25,319 bases of DNA from Rhizophagus sp. LPA8_4_AMF (GCA_021464525.1 JADRCO010000861.1:1-25319), one strand, 5' to 3'. Positions 8,809 to 19,664 are shown, counted from the stretch's first letter. Made by a program: numbers and translations. Notes: a model not told the origin generated them from the letters alone.

Positions 8809-11078
8809 ACTCTTATTCAGAATCAATATTCAACTGCTAACATCCCAAGATTGCTACCTTTCAAATTGAATAAATCAATTAATTTTTGCTTATAATATAA
8901 CAATTCTAAGAAATGTGATAGTAAATACCTCAATCTATCAAAATTAATTTTGGCAGACTCATAACCTATTCACGACGTAGAATTTAAAAAATCGTCGTAT
9001 ACACAAATGTGAAATTCTTAAAGAATATCGGGAAATAAATCCTAATGAAAAAGAATAAACAAAAAAATCAATAAGATATTTGAGAAAACTAACCGTATAC
9101 AGTAATTTATTTTTAAAAACAATAAATACTATGTACAATCATAATTTACCCACAAATCCAAAACCCCTATATTATTAATCAAAAGTCTTCACCTGTGGTA
9201 TATTGTTTGTCCACTTGCACGACCTGTACGACGCTGCATTTAGATGCTGAAAACCACCACTTCCGTTTTCAATTAATATATATGAGGTAAACTAAGATCT
9301 TTCAATAATAAAGTTTTTTTTGCGATTTAGAAATGGACGTAGCGTCTAAAAGACGGAAGATAGTTAATATTGTACGCTCAAAATAAGTAAATCAATAAAC
9401 TATTTACAAAAAAAAAAAAAAAAATTTACTTGGTATAGAATCATCGGCATAAGTATTTTCAAGTCTGCTGACAGTACGTCCTCCAACTTCAATTTCGATA
9501 TTTAATAATCTATTCATGTATTATATCGTTTGAATAAAGCCAGAATAAGCAGAGTCATGTTATTAGGTAAATTAATCCATTATCCATAATGTTTCGTAAA
9601 AGGTGATAATGCTTATAAAAAATTCAGTGATCCAGTGTTATCTTACTCTAAGGGTGTGCGTACTTAATAATACCTTGCGAAATTCACTTCACCATCTCTT
9701 TCATGTATCAATAATTTATCGTTGAAAAAAAAGAAAAGACGTCTTTTCTACCCTCAACATAGTTTGTACCATAACAATCAATGTATCTGCAAATGCTTCT
9801 TAAAATATTACTAAAGTAGATAATTTAAATTCAGCTACGCAAATATCATGCTCTTGTTTATTCATCGGAAATAGATGCTTGGACGTCATTTACGGATTAA
9901 CGGATCTGGCTTTAGAACCAACCAATGTATTCACAGCAATAGATAATGATATCCCATCATTGGAAATAGATTGTCATACGGATTCCAAATAGCTTACTCG
10001 TTCCCCCCTTTTGCATAATATTAATTTCATTTCGTTGCCAAAACTTAAAGTCTGCGGAGCTCCTATAATTTTGTACAAATTTATCGATTATTAGAATAAT
10101 TTGTTTCAAGGTTAACTGATAAGTATTACAATTACCTAAATTTTTTTTACGCTTCACCAGTTGTTGCAATTTAATATCTAATTTAATTATTCCTCAACAT
10201 CTATTACCAAAATTTTTTAAATAAATTCAATAATAACCATAATACATTTTCAAATCAATTTGGATATTTGTGCGACAAATCTACCTAAGAGTGAGCTTTT
10301 TCTTTAATAACATACAACGCCATATCTTAATCAAACTCCAAAATAAAAGAATTTTTTATTACATTACCTATTTATTTACATTAGCACCAAACCATTTTGA
10401 ATTCTCACTAGTAACTATAATTATTTCACGTTAAGCGATAGTTTCATATAGCAAACTTTTCCTTGGAGTAGTAATAAAAGACTGATAGATTTATTTATAT
10501 TTAACAAAATCGATTTAAGGTATGGAAAGCTTATTTTAAACAAAAACGTGAACGAAAAAATTTGCGAATTTATATTTTTGCTGAGGTCGTACAACAATGA
10601 AAAATGATAGACGAATTGATAGACGTGATGTTAAAAAATAGGCCGGGTCACTACCAGGTCATATGAAAATAAAAATTCTGTTGGTGAATCACGTCCGACC
10701 TGAAAAAATATTTGGTAGCCAATCAAATAAATCTTCAATCAAAGAATCATACAACTACCATAAAAAGATTTGAGAATTAATTTCTCAAAATTCTAAATAA
10801 TCGGAAATTCTTTGAGGGAAATATTGGAAATATTGTAAAATGATTTTCGGCTAAAGATATTTTAGGATAATAATAAACTCCTTATTAGTGGAAGAAGTAA
10901 ATTGACTTACATATTTGTTTCTTAAAAAAAACCACATGTATCGTTGAAATACAATGTAGTGATTCCGTTCCACACACCTGCAAATAATATTGATCTCATT
11001 ATACAATGAAATGTAAATCTTTTTAAATATAAATACAAGTCTATTCACATAATCCTCGCTATTTCATAAAAATAAAAC
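8809..11078. other. Long AT-rich spacer without a supported gene
   Basis: It holds a 17-base A-run at 9408-9424, a TACAGTA heptamer near 9099, and GC-richer scraps at about 10637-10702 (GGCCGGGTCACTACCAGGTC, then GTCCGACCTG) that look like worn copies of a dispersed repeat. Frames at 9957-10169 and 10851-11048 have no recognisable content. The last 50 bases are the leader of the F-box gene at 11079. Confidence 0.45.
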
Positions 11079-12677
11079 ATGGCATCAAATTTACTCCCAG
11101 AATGTTTAGATAAAATTTTTACAAATCTTCTCAACCCTTCTAATCCTATTTTTTCAAATTCCGTTGAAACTTGTGAAATAAAAGATTTATATTCTTGTAC
11201 ATTGGTTTCACGATATTGGTGTCGAATTTCAACACCAATTTTATATTCTCATCCATTCAATCATTTTCATCATTTGAAAGGCGGTAAAAAACCTCAAACG
11301 GGGAAAGATTTTCAAGATTATTACAAGTTAATCAGAACGTTATTAACTTGTATTCCGAATTCTGAGATAGAAGATATAGTTAATTCAGTTTATGAAAAAG
11401 GATCATCTATCGAACCTATTGAATCAGTAGTTTCACCAACATTTAATTATGTTAAATTTATTCATGAGTTACTTTTGGACGATAAATTCTATCTGAATCA
11501 TGGCAAAGATATTTGGATCCCTTCTTACATTCTTATTAAAGATATTCCAGATACGGTTACCTCTCAATTATACGATTCATTAATCGACCATCTTGTTAAA
11601 TATTTGATTGAAAATTGTAATAATTTAACAAGGTTGGAAATTTTACGCAAAAAATTACAAGTTGATCTAATAAAATCATTAGAAAAGGACAGATTAAGCG
11701 GGTTAAGAAAATTATCTTTAAAAGGACCTGGAAAAGCAAGATATGAAAATGATGAAATGACTAGTTTAATACAACTTTACACTACCTTATCTACAACTAC
11801 CTTAAACCTTGAAATTTTCCATAATGGTGAAATCATATCTCTTGAACATGCAAATGCATTATCATCATTAATTTCCACGCAAAAAAAATTAAAACATATT
11901 ACATTATCAGATGATTTAAGAGCTAGTGTAACCAATCTTCAATTATCTGGATGGTATAATGTTGTGTTTAATTCATTAAGCACACAAAAAGGATGGTTAG
12001 AAAGATTGGAATTGATTAATTTATCTTTTGAAAATATTAATAAAGAGACCTTAAATTCATTATGTTCGCTTAAACATCTTAAGGAGTTAAGATTAGAAAT
12101 GTGCAAATTTCTTAGGGTAAATCTATTACAGGATTGGGCAGAAAGTTTATCGAATCTTAAAGTACTTGAATATAAAGCTTTTTCTCCAACATATTATTCA
12201 TTTGACTTTGAATTTTTAACCCTAATCCTTAAATCTTCTTCGAATAACTTAAATAAATTAGTATTAAATTATAATAGAATTATAGATCAAGGTTTCACTT
12301 TAATCAAAGATATTCTAATTTATTCACAGACTCTAACTCATTTAGAATTACCTCATATATATCCATCTGAACTGAGGAATATATTTAAATCATGTACGGA
12401 TCTTGTTTATTTTAGTCTTATTTTAGCATATCATGGGGGATGGGAACCAGATTTTAGGTATATAGGTAAACTTGTTCCTAATAGTGTAGAAATGATTCAA
12501 TTAAAAGAGATGCAATTTTTGGAGATATCTAGTGAATCATTGAAATATTTTTTAGAAGGGTGTGTAAACAATGGTGGTAAATTAAAGCTTTTAGAAATTA
12601 CTGGAAAGTGTAAAGTGAGCATAGATTATTTTGATGCTGCAACACATTCTGAAGTACAATTAATTAAATTGGAATAA
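11079..12677 (+). CDS. F-box and leucine-rich-repeat-like protein (532 aa), paralogue 2
   Basis: Predicted SCF adaptor, as inferred for this family. The F-box runs over about residues 4-60: LLPECLDKIFTNLL, then an insertion of about 15 residues, then LYSCTLVSRYWCRISTPILY. Family markers follow in order: YYKLIRTLLTCIPNSEIE, FNYVKFIHELLLDD, irregular LRRs such as LTRLEIL, LRKLSLKG, LKHITLSDD and LERLELINLSF, then LNSLCSLKHLKELRLEMCKF, LTHLELPHIYPSEL and a final ESLKYFLEGCV block. It is a single exon, and the start is the first in-frame ATG, with the F-box immediately after it. AATAAA at 12892-12897 may end the transcript. It is less similar to paralogue 1 than paralogue 3 is, and its codons are less AT-extreme. 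It stands alone, with more than 2 kb of spacer on either side. Confidence 0.88.
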   Translation: MASNLLPECLDKIFTNLLNPSNPIFSNSVETCEIKDLYSCTLVSRYWCRISTPILYSHPFNHFHHLKGGKKPQTGKDFQDYYKLIRTLLTCIPNSEIEDIVNSVYEKGSSIEPIESVVSPTFNYVKFIHELLLDDKFYLNHGKDIWIPSYILIKDIPDTVTSQLYDSLIDHLVKYLIENCNNLTRLEILRKKLQVDLIKSLEKDRLSGLRKLSLKGPGKARYENDEMTSLIQLYTTLSTTTLNLEIFHNGEIISLEHANALSSLISTQKKLKHITLSDDLRASVTNLQLSGWYNVVFNSLSTQKGWLERLELINLSFENINKETLNSLCSLKHLKELRLEMCKFLRVNLLQDWAESLSNLKVLEYKAFSPTYYSFDFEFLTLILKSSSNNLNKLVLNYNRIIDQGFTLIKDILIYSQTLTHLELPHIYPSELRNIFKSCTDLVYFSLILAYHGGWEPDFRYIGKLVPNSVEMIQLKEMQFLEISSESLKYFLEGCVNNGGKLKLLEITGKCKVSIDYFDAATHSEVQLIKLE

Positions 12678-14318
12678 TTGGGGTGAAATAATTAAGTAAA
12701 TTAGTAGAAATTCTATAATTTTTTCTATAATTAAGTTTATTCCAGTTAATTAAAGATACAGTATATATTTAATCCTTGTTAATTTAGTACTCACAAGATA
12801 TCTAATATCTTTTTGTTGTTAATGTTTATTTTAGAAATGCAAAAATTATAATATAATTTTAGCTGAAATTAAATTTACCAAAAATATTAGCAATAAAATA
12901 TTTTTTTTTTAGGAAAAATAAACGTAATTTATTGTTCAGTCGATTAGGAATATGGAGATTTTAATTACCAATATTTCGCATTAACCGGTCTTCGACCAAT
13001 ATCTTTATTCCTCCATCAAATAAATAATTTATGTGATTAATATGTGATAAAGCTTATATAATTCTTTAGATTTTACAATATATATCAAATAATGTTTAAA
13101 AATATTAAAAAATTATCTTAAAAAAATAATTTATTAATTCTTACGTTATATACAGTAATTCCCTAAGTATTGAGCATTAATATGACAGATTATACATTGT
13201 TATCTGTAATAAATTACAGGTGACGATTATGATACGTAAGATACGCGCTCGACGCGTCTGGAGAAATCATCTAACTTAGAAAGATAAATGATATTATCTA
13301 AAAAAATTAATCTTTGTCACAAACAATCAGGACTTCCATAAGTTTATCCAATTATCAAGTACAGTAGTACACAGCAGTTAATATTTTTTTATTCATAAAT
13401 AAAGAAAAGAAATACCCCGAATAAATATTGCAAGAACCTTACAGTTACAATTTGAGAATTAGATGGAGAATATATTGTAATTATGAAATAAACGAAACAG
13501 ATACTCAATTGGCTCAAGTAGCATTACTGTATTAGATACAGTTAGAGATCGCAACTAGGCCCTACTAATCGCTAAGTTTTATATATAGCCGTAATTTCGC
13601 AACTATTTAAAAAACAGTTGAAGCGTCAACCTTAGATATAGTACTATATTTCAAGGTAAAGGTTTCATCTTTTTAATACTCTTAGCTATCCCGCATCTTA
13701 TTTTAATATTTTCTTTTTGAATGAAGAAAAATTTGACGTCTAGATCAGATGATCAATCTAATTAGAGTCTTGCTATTCAACTATAAATATGTCAAAGTAG
13801 TTTATTAAAATGATAATGAAATGACATAATCTTCATGCAAATACTGCGCTAGGGTTCATCATCGAGAATCATATCAATATGAGGTATGAGGTAAAACATG
13901 AAAATTTTTGAATGGAAAAAATGGATGTCAGTCCGTTGATTATCAATACTTAATAAGTAAATTATATAATACTAATTTATAATAACATGTGTTATTATAC
14001 AGGAATAAAACCGGTTTTTTAGATTTTCGTTGATAACAAACTTTAGACTTTTCCATTTCCGTTCCATAATAATAAAGGGATGATCATCCGGTGCTTGTAC
14101 ACTAACTTTATTTCAGTCACATCCTAAGCTATCGTTGTTTGTGAGTATTCATGAAAAAATTTAAATATCGTAATATCGCATTTAACTTACGGTAATTTTA
14201 TCCGTTTTATCCGGGTAATTTTATATTTCTAATGTATTACACTATTAGTTCAAAGAGATGTTTGTACATAAAATTTACTAAATCAACGACAGATATGAAA
14301 CTTTACAATACTATTTGA
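12678..14318. other. AT-rich spacer without a supported gene
   Basis: It begins with the 3' flank of the F-box gene (AATAAA at 12892-12897, then a T-run). A short hairpin GGTCTTCGACC sits near 12987-12997, within a loosely palindromic stretch (AGGAATATGGAGAT ... ATATCTTTATTCCT, 12947-13013). TACAGTA/TACTGTA heptamers occur near 12758, 13152, 13361 and 13525. No coding frame was supported. Confidence 0.45.
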
Positions 14319-14483
14319 GATTCAGTGAATATATTTTTTAAATATGTCTGTCAACAAGTGAACAAGCGTGTTGATTACGCCAATCAAAAGAAACCGAAGA
14401 ATTCCACTGAAAAAAAAACCAGAATCATTGGGAGACCGTGCAAAAAAAACAGGTTTAGGGGTCAAGAAAATTTTGGATTTAAT
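14319..14483 (+). other. Open basic segment with an AT-hook-like GRP core, possibly an exon or relic
   Basis: The plus-strand frame from 14319 to TAA at 14481-14483 has no ATG but contains DYANQKKPKNSTEKKTRIIG followed by RPCKKNRFRG. A GRP core flanked by basic residues resembles an AT-hook, although the second basic half (RPCKK) is not canonical. There is no identified partner exon. The reverse strand is also open here (14516-14322), but its composition is less convincing. Confidence 0.2.
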
Positions 14484-14881
14484 TAATTTCAGAAGGGTAT
14501 GCTGCTTTGTTTGCATTCAATTCATAAGTCTCATAACTTTATAAGGGATGAGATGCATACCGTCTGCCGATAACTTTCATGGTTAATGACGTAAAAAAAG
14601 CCATTAAAGAAACAAAACCCGTTTTTTTACCTGATTTATACTGTAAATATTTGGATAATGTGATAATGTGTAACCTTTCCAAATTTGCTTATCTATGGGA
14701 ATTTTGAAGAATGGTATATAAATGAATTACGCTTCTGACCAAAAAAAAAAGAAAATATATATATATTTTTTTTTACAAAATTGAACGACATACCGATATA
14801 TTGAGGTGTGAATAATATTTCGGGTATAATGATAATATTTATGACAATATATTAACTTTAACCGAATTTTTATAGAAATAA

Positions 14882-15326
14882 ATGGAAGAAGTAGAAAAAA
14901 TAGAAAAAGTAGACGGAAAAGTTGACGTACTTGTCGAATTGTGCGAATCATTGAAAAGAGATTATGAAGATATCTTTCTAGTCATGGAAAATGGCACAAT
15001 TAATGCCTCAAATGATAACATTAGGAAGTATGTTTATAATAATTACTAATAAAATTCAATTTAATATAGGATTTTTCTGATAATATTTAGAATTTCTTAG
15101 AGTACAAGATTTTTTAAAAACGTACAATAGTGTTTTCAGGTTCGAAGGACTTGAAGTAGCAGACCTTGACTTAGAAAGTGCCGGTCATAGACAAATAGGA
15201 ATTGTTAATAAAACAAAAAAAGAGATGTTAAAACTATTGGGCGTAGCCAATCAAGTATATATAAAAGCATGTAAATTATTGGACGTCCAACCGAGTTCAA
15301 AGCATTTCTCTGCTAAATTTACTTAG
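14882..15326 (+). CDS. Small two-exon gene, unknown function (110 aa)
   Basis: Exon 1 is 14882-15027 and exon 2 is 15140-15326. The 112-nt intron starts with the consensus GTATGT and ends TTTTCAG, joining codons in phase (AA|G = Lys). The joined frame is fully open. The protein is acidic and Glu/Lys/Val-rich at the start (MEEVEKIEKVDGKVDVLVEL), then DYEDIFLVMENGTIN. After the junction come FEGLEVADLDLESAGHRQIG, EMLKLLGVANQVYIKACKLL, and a Ser/Lys tail. It should be mostly helical, with no signal peptide or membrane segment. Length and helicity would suit a small subunit of a complex, but I recognise no family. Reasons to believe it are the consensus splice sites, phase conservation, non-AT-driven codons, and AATAAA at 15404-15409. 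Confidence 0.65.
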
Positions 15327-16267
15327 AATTCTTGTTTGAACATTAGTATATTCAAAATTAGTAATCAATATTTTTTTTTTTTCTTATATAAGCTTAGAAT
15401 TTTAATAAATGAGTGATGTAGACTTTTTATCTTTAATAGTGGGTGTACGTTTAAGATTTATCTAGATCATTATTATTTCAGTTCTTTGTGCGTTTTCGTT
15501 CCGTTTGCTGTAAATTTCGTCTTTGAAAGGGTGTGCATTTATAATTTATATTTTAGTTTTATTTGTTTTATGATTGGAAAGTATAATTATACAAAATATT
15601 TTCACTGAAAACTTAGGTATATATATATTTTGACACAAGTTTTATAGAAGTTTATATAGATTTATTTGTTTTTTGTTTGTTTTTTTGGTTGTTGGTAATT
15701 GTTCGGTTAAAATTTTGAAGAAAACATGTTTTTTTTTCTTATATTAAAAGCTTTTAAAGTAATAAACAATATATTTTTCAATAGACCAATAAATTTCGTA
15801 AAATTATTTTTAATATTTTTTTTTCTGCTCTTTTTCTTAAAAACTGCAAGTTAATATTTCTTTCCATAACTCTGAACTGTCACCTTACGTTAAGGAAAGT
15901 TGACCAGATTTAACACAACATTAATAACGGCTAGAGTTAATAGTTAACAACAAACAATACCTATTTTTAAAGAGATATCCTTAAAAAGTTAACGGTTAAA
16001 GCCTTTAATTCACATTCAGAAAATTTTCTAGTACCTTTTCCGTACATTTTCTACATAGAGCTGTACGGTATGGATCTGCAAAGAATCCATAACGCTCTAC
16101 ATATGTAAGATCACGTGATTTTTGGGGATCGTTGTAATTTTAGCTAAATGTGAATAAGTTCAATTATATGGCGTAATTTGCAACGTTTCTCAAAATTTGG
16201 TAAAAATAAAAACGATCTTTTTTTTTTTTTGTATTTCGCTCCCTTTTTTTTTTCTTTTACATAAATC
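15327..16267. other. Spacer and F-box leader, T-rich
   Basis: Long T-tracts occur at about 15370-15383, 15660-15690 and 16217-16258. The last of these lies just before the F-box ATG at 16268 and is probably part of its leader. An imperfect inverted repeat at 16052-16106 is listed separately. No coding frame was seen. Confidence 0.45.
16052..16106. repeat. Imperfect inverted repeat (potential hairpin) upstream of F-box paralogue 3
   Basis: The left arm (16052-16075) ends GTACGGTATGGAT. The right arm (16085-16106) starts ATCCATAACGCTCTAC. They pair over ATGGAT/ATCCAT and AGAG/CTCT with small bulges, and the loop is about 9 bases (CTGCAAAGA). It lies about 160 bp before the start codon. It could be a worn miniature element or a regulatory palindrome. 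Confidence 0.5.
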
Positions 16268-17875
16268 ATGACAGCATCATTTTTAATTTCAGAATGCTTG
16301 GAAAAAATATTCTCAAATCTTCTTGATGAAAATCCTTCTCGTAATATTCAAAATCGTATTTCAACTAAAGATTTACATTCATGTACGTTAGTATCAAGAC
16401 ATTGGTGTAGAATATCAACACCATTTTTATACGCTTATCCATTTCATCATTTTCGACATTTAGCATATTTAGATTTTTATCTTGATGATGAAGCATTCTC
16501 ATATCTTAAATTAATTCGTACATTATTAAATTGTATTCCTAAAATTGAAATTGAACAAATTATAACAAACAATAATAATAATAATAAAGAAATTTCTTTT
16601 ATACATAATTTAACAACATTTAATTATGTAAGATTTATTCGTGGTTTAATATTTGATCAATTATTATTTAATACACGTAGATTATTACATTATCAAGAAA
16701 TTTGGTTTCCAACTTATAATGATGATAATAATAAGATGGAATATAATCAATTTTCTAAAATATCAATTCCAATAATAGATCATTTAATAAAATTTTTATG
16801 TAAACATTGTAATAATTTAACAATATTAGAATTTCCATTTACTATACAAAATAATGGATTATTTTATAATATGATTGAATTATTAACTATTAAAGATAAT
16901 AATGGAAGAAATAAATTAAAGAATTTAAGAGATTTATATTATATTGATAATATTAATAGAAATGATGAATTACCAGATCTTTATTTGGCTTTAACAAATA
17001 ATGTTTATAATCTTAATTTAATTTATCATGAAAAAATTGATTCTATAGAAAAAGCAAATTCATTATCAAAATTTATTTCATTACAAAAAAGTTTACAACA
17101 TATTATTTTAACTGAAGATGAATTGGCTTCATTATTTTATATATTTGATGATATTAATATTGATTATTATTATAGTATTGTATTTAATTCATTATCAACT
17201 CAAAGTAAAAGTTTAAAAATATTAGAATTTATTAATTTATCATTTAATGAAATAAATGAAACTGCTTTAAATTCATTATGTTTACTTAATAATATTAGAG
17301 AATTAAAATTATATGAATGTGATTGGATAAATGATAATTTATGTTCTTGGGCAAATAATTTAAAAAATCTTGAAATACTTGAATATGTATTAAATTATAG
17401 TAGAGTTCTTCCTGTGAATTTCTTAATTCAATTAATCAAATTATCTTTTAAAAATTTAATTAAATTAATATTATATTATAAAAGAGAACAAGATCAAGGT
17501 TTTCAATTAATTAATCATATTTCTTTATATTCTCATTCATTATTACATTTAGAATTACCTAAAATTTTTCCAAATGAATTGATTTCTATATTTAAATCAT
17601 GTACTAAATTAGTTTATCTAAGTGCTATATTATCAGATCATAGTTCATGGGATGAAAATTTTAGGATTTTGGGTAAATTCATTCCTAAAAAATTACAAAA
17701 AATTCGTTTTAAAAAGATGGATCATTTTGTATTTAGTAGTAATGAATTAAAATGTTTTCTTGAAGAATGTGTAAAAAGTAATAGTAAATTAAAATATTTA
17801 GAAATTAGTGGGAAATGTAATGTTGAACAAGAATATTTTAATGTTGCCAATCAATTTGAAATTCATTTAATTTAA
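16268..17875 (+). CDS. F-box and leucine-rich-repeat-like protein (535 aa), paralogue 3
   Basis: Predicted SCF adaptor of the same family. The F-box spans about residues 5-60, with FLISECLEKIFSNLL and LHSCTLVSRHWCRISTPFLY. Next come LIRTLLNCIPKIEIEQII, a run of six Asn codons (16570-16587), FNYVRFIRGLIFDQLLF, and irregular leucine repeats (LTILEFPF, LKNLRDLYYI, LKILEFINLSF, LNSLCLLNNIRELKLYEC, LLHLELPKIFPNEL). The C-terminal block is ELKCFLEECVKSNSKLKYLE. It is closer to paralogue 1 than to paralogue 2. It is a single exon, and its start matches M[AT]ASFLIS in paralogue 1 and its broken copy. Synonymous sites are almost wholly A or T (TTA, AAT, ATT), more than in paralogue 2 or the dehydrogenase. 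AATAAA at 17924-17929 is a likely poly(A) signal. It is followed by the inverted broken pair. Confidence 0.88.
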   Translation: MTASFLISECLEKIFSNLLDENPSRNIQNRISTKDLHSCTLVSRHWCRISTPFLYAYPFHHFRHLAYLDFYLDDEAFSYLKLIRTLLNCIPKIEIEQIITNNNNNNKEISFIHNLTTFNYVRFIRGLIFDQLLFNTRRLLHYQEIWFPTYNDDNNKMEYNQFSKISIPIIDHLIKFLCKHCNNLTILEFPFTIQNNGLFYNMIELLTIKDNNGRNKLKNLRDLYYIDNINRNDELPDLYLALTNNVYNLNLIYHEKIDSIEKANSLSKFISLQKSLQHIILTEDELASLFYIFDDINIDYYYSIVFNSLSTQSKSLKILEFINLSFNEINETALNSLCLLNNIRELKLYECDWINDNLCSWANNLKNLEILEYVLNYSRVLPVNFLIQLIKLSFKNLIKLILYYKREQDQGFQLINHISLYSHSLLHLELPKIFPNELISIFKSCTKLVYLSAILSDHSSWDENFRILGKFIPKKLQKIRFKKMDHFVFSSNELKCFLEECVKSNSKLKYLEISGKCNVEQEYFNVANQFEIHLI

Positions 17876-18300
17876 AAATCTAATGTACAGTAAATTTGTA
17901 AAATAATATGCAAATAATAGAGAAATAAATAAAACAATTGAAATTTGAATTGACATTTGTTAACAAAAAGTTATAATACATTACTATACACTACGTATAT
18001 AATTAATACTATAAGAGATTATTAATGTTATGGGTTGTAAGTTCATTTGATAACACAATATACTGTATGTACAGCTCTATATGTGTTAATACAACACATT
18101 GTTCGTTTTTGTGTGAGACGATGGTTGGAGAACTGAGAACACAAGCAAAACCCTACAAAAATTACGCGAAATAAGTCAAACACACTACCTAAGAACTTAT
18201 CAGATAAAAACCTACAAATTAGAAAACAGTAAAAAGCATACACTCGTTTCTTCTCAATTAGAAGAGAAATTATAATTACAGCAATTACAGTTTATAAAAT
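17876..18300. other. Short spacer between F-box paralogue 3 and the inverted broken pair
   Basis: It contains the poly(A)-like AATAAA at 17924-17929 and TACAGTA/TACTGTA heptamers near 17885 and 18060. The minus-strand frame at 18243-18043 has no recognisable content. The right boundary is where homology to the dehydrogenase 3' flank begins. Confidence 0.45.
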
Positions 18301-18893
18301 ACTTTATTTATTCATAGTAATAAATTTTAAGTACACAAATTTTGCAAAACATTTCTATTCAATTGCCAATCTAATCCATTAACTTCATCCAAAGGAAATT
18401 TTCCATCCATATCAACACGTAATTCTTTATCAGGATCACTAAGCAGAACGAAATAAAATATAATTAATATCATATTATTAATTAAGAAATATTTTCCATG
18501 ATGGTCATATCATCATAGCATAGTTGAAACCATCTTTTTATTGTCCACATATATAATCTATACATACGTTCGAAATCAATTACATAAACCTAAAGCTGTA
18601 ATACAAATAAAATTTAATTTTTAGTCGATTTGGGTTGGATTTTTGTGTTTCATTAATTGGCTTCATAAATCTATTTTGCTGAACCTAATCCTGCAGCAAA
18701 GTTTACGATATTATGAAATGAAACGAGTGATATTACTTGCTCTTCATCGTTAAGATTCCTTTTGTCACATTTAAATTGGATGATCATTGAGTGCGGATTG
18801 TTTCCTTGCTATTGTCGTTACTTTATAAGTAGTTTTCAGAGTTGGGCGGTCATTAAGTGTTTCAAGATCAGATCTATCTAAGCAAAAAAAATT
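18301..18893 (-). pseudogene. Broken copy of the NmrA-like dehydrogenase (exon 2 only)
   Basis: Read on the minus strand, 18893 to 18340 aligns by eye with exon 2 of the gene at 3413-4083. Recognisable parts are GATCTTGAAACACTTAATGA, then CACTCAATGATCATCC, GATGGTTTCAACTATGC and ACGTGTTGATATGGATGG. The first 14 bases (18892-18879) are a T-run plus GCTTAG, the 3' end of the intron. Exon 1 is absent. There are many indels and stops, and the last ~30 codons are deleted: GCAAAATTT is joined directly to sequence matching the 3' flank of the intact gene (GTACTTAAAATTTATTACTATGAATAA). Clearly non-functional. Confidence 0.85.
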
Positions 18894-19664
18894 TACTAAT
18901 CACAAGAGGACCCATATAGGAACGGGATCAGGTGACGGGAAAATTTGCTGTACGCAGAGACTTTTTCATAAGAGCGATACGCATAATTGTGAAAATCCTG
19001 CAAAAATAGCAAAAATATGTAAATAAAATTTCAGACCTCATCATTTTATTATATTATTAATATCTTTTTTGCTTTTCGTCATCAACTAGCCATAGATGCG
19101 ACTAGAAAATATAAGTATATAATAATTTAGGACAAAAATACGCTGATAACATACATAATTATGGACAAAAAAATATCAAATTGTATGCAAATCAAACATT
19201 ACTCTGCCTAATGATGGAGACGCATCATGATAAGACTTTTTTCACGTTAACCGGTTCCCCCAGCAGTAGCCCAAAAATATCGCCGTTTCGAATTAGTGTG
19301 ATCAATTGATTTTTCGATACCGAAATACAAAACAACAAGCAACAACACCGAAAAAAGGATAAAATCACAAAAATAAATAAATATATAAATTCGTTTCATA
19401 CAATAATTTATAAAAATTAAAATTTAGTTTCGTTAAATTATTATAAAAAGTAAAAATATTTATTCATTTATCAAACTTATTTCACTAAAAAATAAACTAT
19501 AACCCGTGAGAATTTTTTTACTAGTACGTACTTTATGTCGCACTAATTTTGATCGCGATCAGAATCAGATAATCTTAACCAAAATAAAACTGGCAAAATT
19601 ATGAAAAACCTTCCTTATAGGACACTAATCTATTTGAGTCTTTCTAATCAGTACACAAATGCGT
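18894..19664. other. Unmatched core between the two broken genes
   Basis: In the intact locus the corresponding interval (about 2850-3410) carries the distal upstream region of the F-box gene and the dehydrogenase promoter, exon 1 and most of its intron. Here I find none of these. The 770 bases are longer than the 560 expected and have no recognisable gene. It is either replaced or inserted DNA, or sequence too decayed to align by eye. Confidence 0.45.

Noticed and set aside
9957-10169. Minus-strand frame of 70 codons
   Set aside because: No recognisable motif and no conserved context.
14727-14951. Minus-strand frame overlapping the small spliced gene
   Set aside because: Made mostly of Phe, Ile, Tyr and Leu from A-runs and AT repeats; the opposite strand has the convincing spliced gene.
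16051-18083. Inverted 11-mer TAGAGCTGTAC flanking F-box paralogue 3, as possible terminal repeats of a mobile unit
   Set aside because: Only 11 exact bases, with an indel beyond; many such pairs are expected by chance in 25 kb, and there is no transposase or target-site duplication.
18043-18243. Minus-strand frame of 66 codons
   Set aside because: Cys/Phe/Leu-rich with no motif; lies in the 3' flank of the F-box gene.
18301-18893. Processed (retro)pseudogene explanation for the dehydrogenase copy
   Set aside because: It keeps the intron 3' end and flanking DNA, has no poly(A) tail, and sits collinearly beside the F-box copy.
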